A stretch of 10,539 bases of DNA from Clostridia bacterium (GTDB taxonomy: Bacteria; Bacillota; Clostridia; Oscillospirales; Acutalibacteraceae), in contig CAAGND010000301.1 of NCBI GenBank assembly GCA_900771185.1, positions 1 to 10,539 on the forward strand, read 5' to 3'. Position numbers and translations under genes: made by a program. Shown here in pieces: positions 6,572 through 10,539 of this stretch (the stretch's first letter is position 1; each line of letters opens with the position of its first letter). The notes under the pieces are model-generated. The model ran no database searches. It was not told the DNA's origin and saw only the letters and a program-made list of their open reading frames with translations.

Positions 6572-7381
6572 ATGTCATATAAAATCATCGATATGCACAC
6601 TCACACAGACAACTCTCCGGACGGACACCATTCCGCAATGTATCTTTGCGAGCAGGCGTATATGTCAGGACTGCGCGCGATAGCCTTCACCGACCATGTG
6701 GAGGTGGATTTTTATAAAAGAGACAGCTATGACAAGGCGGCTGTGCAGTCGTTTTTTGAGGCCGTGAAGGCGCGCTCCGCGTTCACGGGGAAGCTGATAG
6801 TCTGCGCCGGAGTTGAGCTCGGTCAGCCGATGTATGATGTGAAGACCGCCGAGGAGATAATATCGGCCCGTCCGTATGATATAGTCATCGGCTCTGTCCA
6901 CAACCTTGAGGGCGAGCAGGATTTTTGGTATCTCGACTATTCACAGTATAATATTGACTCGCTTCTCAGGCAGTATTTTGACGAGCTGCTGAGACTTGCC
7001 GAATGGGGCAAGTTCGACACGATGGCTCACATAACATATCCGCTGAGATATATCTGCGGAGAGCATAATATTCCCGTTGATATGGATAAATATTCCGACT
7101 GTATTGACAATATACTCAAAGCTCTTGTCAAAAGCGGCAAGGCTCTCGAAATCAACACCTCCGGATTGCGGCAGAAGCTCGGCAGAACAATGCCGGACGA
7201 GGATGTTGTCAAACGCTTTAAAGAGCTCGGCGGATCAATGGTCACAGTCGGCTCGGACGCCCACTACGCAAAGGATCTGGGCGCCGGAATCAGCGAGGGG
7301 ATGGACATTGCGAAGCGCTGCGGATTTGACAGCGTGACGCTTTTCCTCAACCGCACTCCGATGCAGATACCCATAGAATAA
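6572..7381 (+). CDS. PHP-domain phosphoesterase, HisJ-type histidinol-phosphatase family
   Basis: Metal-dependent PHP-fold hydrolase of 269 residues, resembling the HisJ histidinol-phosphatases that make L-histidinol. The metal ligands of the family are all visible: DMHTH (His9, His11), FTDH (Asp41, His42), GVE (Glu82), GSVH (His110), AHITY (His153), EINTSG (Glu193) and GSDAH (Asp229, His231). The ribosome binding site AAAAAGGAG stands 8 bases before the ATG. No histidine biosynthesis gene is nearby: the downstream neighbour is ispE, 23 bases away and probably in the same operon. The physiological substrate is therefore open. The PHP hydrolase assignment is firm; histidinol phosphate is only the best family-level guess. 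Confidence 0.88.
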   Translation: MSYKIIDMHTHTDNSPDGHHSAMYLCEQAYMSGLRAIAFTDHVEVDFYKRDSYDKAAVQSFFEAVKARSAFTGKLIVCAGVELGQPMYDVKTAEEIISARPYDIVIGSVHNLEGEQDFWYLDYSQYNIDSLLRQYFDELLRLAEWGKFDTMAHITYPLRYICGEHNIPVDMDKYSDCIDNILKALVKSGKALEINTSGLRQKLGRTMPDEDVVKRFKELGGSMVTVGSDAHYAKDLGAGISEGMDIAKRCGFDSVTLFLNRTPMQIPIE

Positions 7382-7390
7382 CACTCTTCA

Positions 7391-7401
7391 AAAGGGGTGA
7401 T
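7391..7401 (+). promoter_or_regulatory. Ribosome binding site setting the TTG start of ispE
   Basis: AAAGGGGTGAT is followed by AGC and then TTG at 7405-7407. It matches the anti-Shine-Dalgarno over both its G-rich core and the GTGAT extension. The next residues (MKLQLKANAKINLFLDI) fit the IspE N-terminus, and no ATG is closer. Confidence 0.8.
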
Positions 7402-7404
7402 AGC

Positions 7405-8280
7405 TTGAAGCTTCAGCTAAAGGCAAACGCAAAAATCAATCTGTTCCTCGATATTCTCGGACGTCTCCCCAACGGCTACCACTCGCTGTTTATGATAATG
7501 CAGTCGGTGTCGTTGGCGGATATTGTCACGGTCTGCGAAAACGCGGACGGTGTTATTAGGCTCACATGCTCCGAAGCGGCTCTTCCGACTGACGGGAAAA
7601 ATATCGCGTACCGCGCGGCTCAGGCTTTCTTTGACGCCGCCGGAATATCCGGCGCGGGAGTTGACATCCACATTGAAAAGCGTATTCCGTTTGAGGCGGG
7701 GCTTGCAGGCGGCAGTGCCGACGGCGCTGGGGTTATCGTGGCTCTTGACAGGATGTTCAAAACGAATTTCACTCAAAATGAACTTCACACGATAGGATTG
7801 AAAATAGGCAGCGATGTCCCGTTCTGCATAACGGGGGGCACCATGCTCTCTCAGCATACCGGCGGGGTGCTCTCGGAACTGCCGAGGCTTAAAAGCTGCT
7901 TCGTTGTGTTGGCAAAGCCCGCAACCGGAGTTTCAACCGCGCGCGCATATGCCGATTTTGACTCCGCACAGCATGTTTACAGGCCGGACAATATATCCAT
8001 GCTGGACGCTGCCGCGAACAGCGATTTTGCTGGAATGTGCCGCTTTGCGGGAAACGTCTTTGAACAGACCATAGAGGTGCCGGAGCGGGTCGAGATAAAA
8101 CGGATAATGCGTGACTGCGGCTGTGCGCTCTCGCAGATGAGCGGCAGCGGTCCGACAGTTTTCGGACTGTTCGAGGAGGAGCAGAGGGGCGTTGAGTGCT
8201 GTGAACAGCTCGAAAAAGCAAAACTCGTCAAAAGCGTCCATTTGTGCAAAACGGCAAACTCAGGTGTTGAGTTTATATAG
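7405..8280 (+). CDS. ispE: 4-diphosphocytidyl-2-C-methyl-D-erythritol kinase IspE
   Basis: GHMP-family kinase of the MEP isoprenoid pathway. It phosphorylates the 2-hydroxyl of CDP-methylerythritol using ATP in the cytoplasm. At 291 residues it has normal length. It starts with the family signature KANAKINLFLDI (6-17, with Lys9 in the place of the active-site lysine) and LPNGYHSL. The ATP-binding glycine-rich loop is PFEAGLAGGSADGAGV (95-110), a slight variant of the usual GLGGGSSDAA. The catalytic aspartate is in IGSDVPF (Asp137). The third GHMP motif is MSGSGPTVFGLF (245-256). The TTG start is fixed by its ribosome binding site. It follows the PHP gene by 23 bases and ends before a terminator-like hairpin. 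Its presence indicates that the organism uses the MEP rather than the mevalonate route. Confidence 0.96.
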   Translation: MKLQLKANAKINLFLDILGRLPNGYHSLFMIMQSVSLADIVTVCENADGVIRLTCSEAALPTDGKNIAYRAAQAFFDAAGISGAGVDIHIEKRIPFEAGLAGGSADGAGVIVALDRMFKTNFTQNELHTIGLKIGSDVPFCITGGTMLSQHTGGVLSELPRLKSCFVVLAKPATGVSTARAYADFDSAQHVYRPDNISMLDAAANSDFAGMCRFAGNVFEQTIEVPERVEIKRIMRDCGCALSQMSGSGPTVFGLFEEEQRGVECCEQLEKAKLVKSVHLCKTANSGVEFI

Positions 8281-8289
8281 TTTTTATGC

Positions 8290-8323
8290 CGGCAGAGGCT
8301 TCATTGCCCCTGCCGTTTGTTTT
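8290..8323 (+). terminator. Intrinsic terminator or attenuator after ispE
   Basis: CGGCAG (8290-8295) pairs with CTGCCG (8310-8315). After one A-C mismatch, GGC (8297-8299) pairs with GCC (8306-8308) around the loop TTCATT. TTTGTTTT follows directly. This is a good intrinsic terminator with an interrupted U-tract. The next base begins AAGGAG, the ribosome binding site of the following gene, so some read-through is likely needed for that gene unless it has a promoter inside ispE. Confidence 0.75.
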
Positions 8324-8337
8324 AAGGAGCAAATGCT

Positions 8338-9423
8338 ATGATTAAAGAAAAATTAGAGGAACTGAAAGTGCCGTCTCCGCTGAATATAAGCGGAGAGAGG
8401 GCAAGGACGGTTGAGGAGTGGGAGAAAGTCCGCCCTTTGGTCGAGGAGATGATGCTTCGCAGTGAGTACGGATATATTCCCGAAAAACCGGAAAAAGTGT
8501 TTTTTGACATCAAAGAGACTGACAGCAGGCACTGCTGCGCGGGAAAAGCGACGCAGATATTGCTTGAGATCATCTCTGTTATTAACGGAGAAAAGTTTGC
8601 ATTCCCCGTCACATATATTTTTCCCAATAGCGGCGGCAATTTCAAAACGGTGGTGCATATCAATTTCAGCCCCAATGTTCCTGATAAATATATGCCTACC
8701 GAGGAGATTATCGACAACGGGTTTGCCTGCGCGTCGTTTTGCTATTATGATGTCACGAGCGACGATAATGATTTCACAAACGGCTTGGCGGGAATAATCT
8801 ATAAGAATTGCCGGCGCAGCCTCTATTCGCCGGGAAAAATAGCGATGTGGGCTTGGGCGGCAATGAGAGTCATGGATTTTCTTCAGACGCGCGACGAGGT
8901 GGATAAGGATAATATTGCCGTCGCGGGTCACTCAAGGCTCGGGAAAACGGCTCTTCTGACGGCGGCGATGGATAAAAGATTCGCAGTTGCCCACTCCAAC
9001 TGCGCGGGCTGCAGCGGAGATTCGCTCAACAGGGGCAAGATTCCCGGCAATGAAAAAATAGGAGATATTCTTGACAGGTTTGATTTCTGGTTTTGCGAAA
9101 ATTATAAGAGCTTTGCGGGCAGGGATGACGAGACGCCGTTTGATCAGCATTTTTTGTTTGCGCTCATAGCGCCGAGAAGGGTGCATATAGCCTCTGCGGC
9201 AAACGATGTGTGGGCGGGACCTCAGCTGGAGTTCCTTTGCTGCGCCGCAGCCTCCGAGGTTTATGAGCTTTACGGCAAAAAAGGCTTTGTTTACGAAGAA
9301 GATGATTTCCTGAAAACCGGAAAATATCTCAATGAGGGCAATATCGGTCTTTGCCTGCGCGAAGGGAACCACTATTTTTCAAGAGAAGATTGGCACGGAC
9401 TGATGGATTTTCTGAATAGATAA
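8338..9423 (+). CDS. Alpha/beta hydrolase, CE15 glucuronoyl-esterase-like, without signal peptide
   Basis: Serine hydrolase of 361 residues. The nucleophile elbow is GHSRLGKTALL (197-207, Ser199 followed by Arg, as in carbohydrate esterase family 15, which cleaves glucuronoyl esters between lignin and xylan). Following blocks also fit bacterial CE15-like proteins: RFAVAHSNCAGCSG (214-227), FWFCENYKSFAGRDDETPFDQH (250-271 region), LIAPRRVHIASAANDVWAGP (276-294, Asp290 a possible acid) and REGNHYFSREDW (341-352, His345 the likely catalytic histidine). The N-terminus MIKEKLEELKVPSP shows no signal peptide or membrane segment, so it is probably cytoplasmic. AAGGAG stands 8 bases before the ATG. 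Neighbours offer no polysaccharide context. The substrate is not predictable; acetyl- or other sugar esters imported as oligosaccharides are alternatives. Confidence 0.78.
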   Translation: MIKEKLEELKVPSPLNISGERARTVEEWEKVRPLVEEMMLRSEYGYIPEKPEKVFFDIKETDSRHCCAGKATQILLEIISVINGEKFAFPVTYIFPNSGGNFKTVVHINFSPNVPDKYMPTEEIIDNGFACASFCYYDVTSDDNDFTNGLAGIIYKNCRRSLYSPGKIAMWAWAAMRVMDFLQTRDEVDKDNIAVAGHSRLGKTALLTAAMDKRFAVAHSNCAGCSGDSLNRGKIPGNEKIGDILDRFDFWFCENYKSFAGRDDETPFDQHFLFALIAPRRVHIASAANDVWAGPQLEFLCCAAASEVYELYGKKGFVYEEDDFLKTGKYLNEGNIGLCLREGNHYFSREDWHGLMDFLNR

Positions 9424-9484
9424 AGGTATCGTAAAACAGCGGGAGAAAAACGAAGCCGGATTTCGTGAAATAATGCCGACAGAC

Positions 9485-9531
9485 CCAAAGCAAGACAGCG
9501 GACGGAAAAACCGTCCGCTGTCTTGCTTTGG
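9485..9531. repeat. Perfect 21-bp inverted repeat with A5 loop between convergent genes
   Basis: The arm 9485-9505 (starting CCAAAGCAAG, ending GCGGACGG) is exactly complementary to 9511-9531 (starting CCGTCCGC, ending CTTGCTTTGG), with AAAAA between. It lies in the 151-base gap between the convergent esterase and stress-protein genes, where a bidirectional terminator is expected. However, neither strand has a U-tract after the stem. It could be a factor-assisted or degenerate terminator, or a copy of a dispersed palindromic repeat. The rest of the gap holds only a weak 5-bp hairpin (9450-9466). Confidence 0.85.
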
Positions 9532-9574
9532 AGAATAACAATGAAAAAACTGGAAAAGTCAGTGGTTGTCAAAA

Positions 9575-10024
9575 TCAGTTGTTTTTGCCGGAGCCGACTA
9601 TCTCATAGTGCGGCTGTTCGTTCTGAGGGAGCATGCGGTAAATTTTGCCGTTGTCATCAACATCGACCATGCTTATCGAGATATCGGGCACAAGCGTGTG
9701 AAGCGATGAGATGAAATGGGTGCTGCGCTCTTTGGGGAATCCGGCAACAATGGTCACAGCGCCTTTCTTCTTTGCGTAGACGGCGGCAACGATTGCGGGG
9801 CTGTCATTGAAATAGACACTCATCTGGGCGTTCTCTTCTCTCGCACAACCGTAAAGCTCCTCAAGCACCGAGGGGTCGGGGCTTATCCCGTCTCTCTCAT
9901 GGAACACGCTGAGCACCTCAAGCGGCACACCTTTTTCTTTTGCGATGAGAGAACCGGATTTTATCAGTCTTTCACATTCGCTTTGCGGCGTTACGCAAAC
10001 GAGCACACAAGACTTATCGTTCAT
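9575..10024 (-). CDS. Small KdpD-like universal-stress-type protein
   Basis: The 149 residues form one predicted Rossmann-like alpha/beta domain resembling the Usp-like domain of KdpD sensor kinases, but standing alone. The opening strand CVLVCVTPQSECERLIKSG (6-24) has the Cys-Val-Thr/Ser-Pro and RLI.G pattern of that domain. Then come LIAKEKGVPLEVLSV (26-40), YFNDSPAIVAAVYAKKKGAV (71-90) and TIVAGFPKERS (91-101), the position of the phosphate-binding loop in nucleotide-binding Usp proteins. The tail from about 122 is polar and probably flexible. There is no membrane segment. The ribosome binding site AAAGGA is about 10 bases before the ATG. The gene appears monocistronic, converging with the esterase gene and diverging from the BadF-type gene. 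The function is unknown: stress or nucleotide sensing is a family-level guess. Confidence 0.75.
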   Translation of the reverse strand: MNDKSCVLVCVTPQSECERLIKSGSLIAKEKGVPLEVLSVFHERDGISPDPSVLEELYGCAREENAQMSVYFNDSPAIVAAVYAKKKGAVTIVAGFPKERSTHFISSLHTLVPDISISMVDVDDNGKIYRMLPQNEQPHYEIVGSGKNN

Positions 10025-10116
10025 TTCGTTAAGTTCCTTTCATGGATAATGGGAATTTCATTTACGCCATTGCGGTATTCGCAACGGGGCGGTCAACGCC
10101 TTCTCCCCTCCCTGCA

Positions 10117-10131
10117 AGTATAGTTATAACA
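10117..10131 (-). promoter_or_regulatory. Possible promoter of the stress-protein gene
   Basis: On the minus strand an extended -10, TGT plus TATAAC (10131-10123), overlaps the start of a second candidate, TATACT (10122-10117). The latter has AGTACA at 17 bases, a poor -35. Either would give a leader of about 85-95 bases. The hexamers are only fair. Confidence 0.35.
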
Positions 10132-10243
10132 CCCGAATGTGTACTGAATAGTAAAAAACAATGAAATCAAAGTAAAGAAAATTTGTACAAAAAATGAATT
10201 TGTTTTTCTATTTTCAGGAAAATAACTTTTTTGTCTGCGTGTC

Positions 10244-10272
10244 TTGTCTTTTATCGGAAAAGAATGTATATT
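10244..10272 (+). promoter_or_regulatory. Promoter of the BadF/NagK-type ATPase gene
   Basis: TTGTCT (10244-10249), a 17-base spacer and TATATT (10267-10272) form a good sigma-A-type promoter. The predicted start near 10279 gives a leader of about 60 bases. This leader includes a 5-bp hairpin GTTTT-ATC-AAAAC (10308-10320) shortly before the start codon. Confidence 0.6.
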
Positions 10273-10337
10273 TGTATCAGAACATATTTTATACATGCGG
10301 CGTCCTGGTTTTATCAAAACGAAAGCGAAGTGGCGAA

Positions 10338-10539
10338 ATGCGGGAAAACGGATATTTTCTGGGTATAGACGGCGGCGGTACAAAGACCACGGCTCTGTGC
10401 GTTGCGCATACAGGGGCTGTCGTGGCAAGGATAAGCGGGGAGAGCATCAACTTCTGCTCTGAGGGTATGGAGCGAGCAAGGGAAAATCTGAGGCTAATTG
10501 TGCGGCAGCTCAGCGAAACGGCAGGTGTTTCCGATTACC
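10338..10539 (+). CDS. BadF/BadG/BcrA/BcrD-type ATPase, N-acetylglucosamine-kinase-like (N-terminal part)
   Basis: Only the first 67 codons are present and the frame is open at the window edge. The N-terminus MRENGYFLGIDGGGTKTTALC carries the phosphate-1 motif GIDGGGTKT of the ASKHA (actin/hexokinase/Hsp70) fold. It is followed by a second strand VAHTGAVVARISGESINF, as in the BadF/BadG family whose best known members are N-acetylglucosamine kinases. Such kinases phosphorylate amino sugars from cell-wall or chitin turnover. The ribosome binding site is weak (GAAGTGG, four bases before the ATG) and no better in-frame start was found upstream. A promoter lies about 65 bases upstream. The substrate cannot be told from this fragment: a glucosamine kinase or an activator of a radical dehydratase is possible. 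Confidence 0.85.
   Translation, partial: MRENGYFLGIDGGGTKTTALCVAHTGAVVARISGESINFCSEGMERARENLRLIVRQLSETAGVSDY

Larger units (their letters stand above)
10025..10337. other. AT-rich divergent intergenic region
   Basis: This 313-base gap separates the minus-strand stress-protein gene from the plus-strand ATPase gene, and I see no convincing protein gene in it. The left part (10058-10113) would be the stress-protein leader. It holds two small hairpins (TTGCG/CGCAA at 10070-10084, GGCG/CGCC near 10088-10100) and a possible 12-codon frame described in the findings. The right part is very AT-rich, with two palindromes that could be operators: TTTGTACAAA (10182-10191) and ATTTTC-AG-GAAAAT (10210-10223). 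They sit 53-62 and 21-34 bases upstream of the -35 of the plus-strand promoter. Confidence 0.6.

Noticed and set aside
8353..9372. Minus-strand frames of 192 and 146 codons
   Set aside because: Shadows of the esterase gene on the plus strand; no start signals or motifs.
10093..10462. Open frames of 111 (minus) and 72 (plus) codons in the right intergenic region
   Set aside because: No ribosome binding sites or domains. The 72-codon frame runs out of frame across the start of the ATPase gene, whose GIDGGGTKT motif identifies the true frame.

Overview
The window looks like chromosomal DNA from a Clostridia-type Firmicute, probably an uncultured Oscillospiraceae/Ruminococcaceae-like gut or rumen anaerobe. 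This is an inference from four things: the conserved Gram-positive block YloU-FakA-RecG, strong AGGAGG-type ribosome binding sites with several TTG starts, a paired UPF0237 ACT protein and DUF711 protein, and moderate GC with AT-rich intergenic gaps. No tRNA, rRNA, CRISPR array, insertion sequence or phage gene was seen.

Minus-strand block (about 1-6351), in transcription order: an ACT-domain protein, a DUF711/UPF0210 protein and an orphan dTDP-4-dehydrorhamnose reductase (RmlD) form one tight run. A new promoter lies at the end of rmlD. It is followed by the Asp23-family protein YloU, the fatty acid kinase subunit FakA and the helicase RecG, whose C-terminus lies outside the window. This second run links an Asp23/Gls24-family protein, phospholipid precursor supply and DNA repair. 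It is the order found in Bacillus (yloU-yloV-...-recG), but without the serine dehydratase genes that sit between in Bacillus.

Plus-strand block (6572-9423): a PHP-family phosphoesterase and IspE, the kinase of the MEP isoprenoid pathway, are preceded by a promoter and a long leader hairpin. A terminator-like hairpin follows ispE and abuts the ribosome binding site of a third gene, an alpha/beta hydrolase resembling carbohydrate esterase family 15 but without a secretion signal.

Right end (9424-10539): the esterase gene converges on a minus-strand gene for a small KdpD-like universal-stress-type protein, with a perfect 21-bp hairpin between them. A 313-bp AT-rich divergent region then carries promoters for both sides, and the window ends in the first 67 codons of a BadF/N-acetylglucosamine-kinase-type ATPase.

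Most of the window is ordinary housekeeping DNA. I found no convincing new multi-gene system. The more unusual signals are the structured leaders and hairpins, the orphan rmlD next to the ACT-DUF711 pair, and the unsecreted CE15-like esterase.
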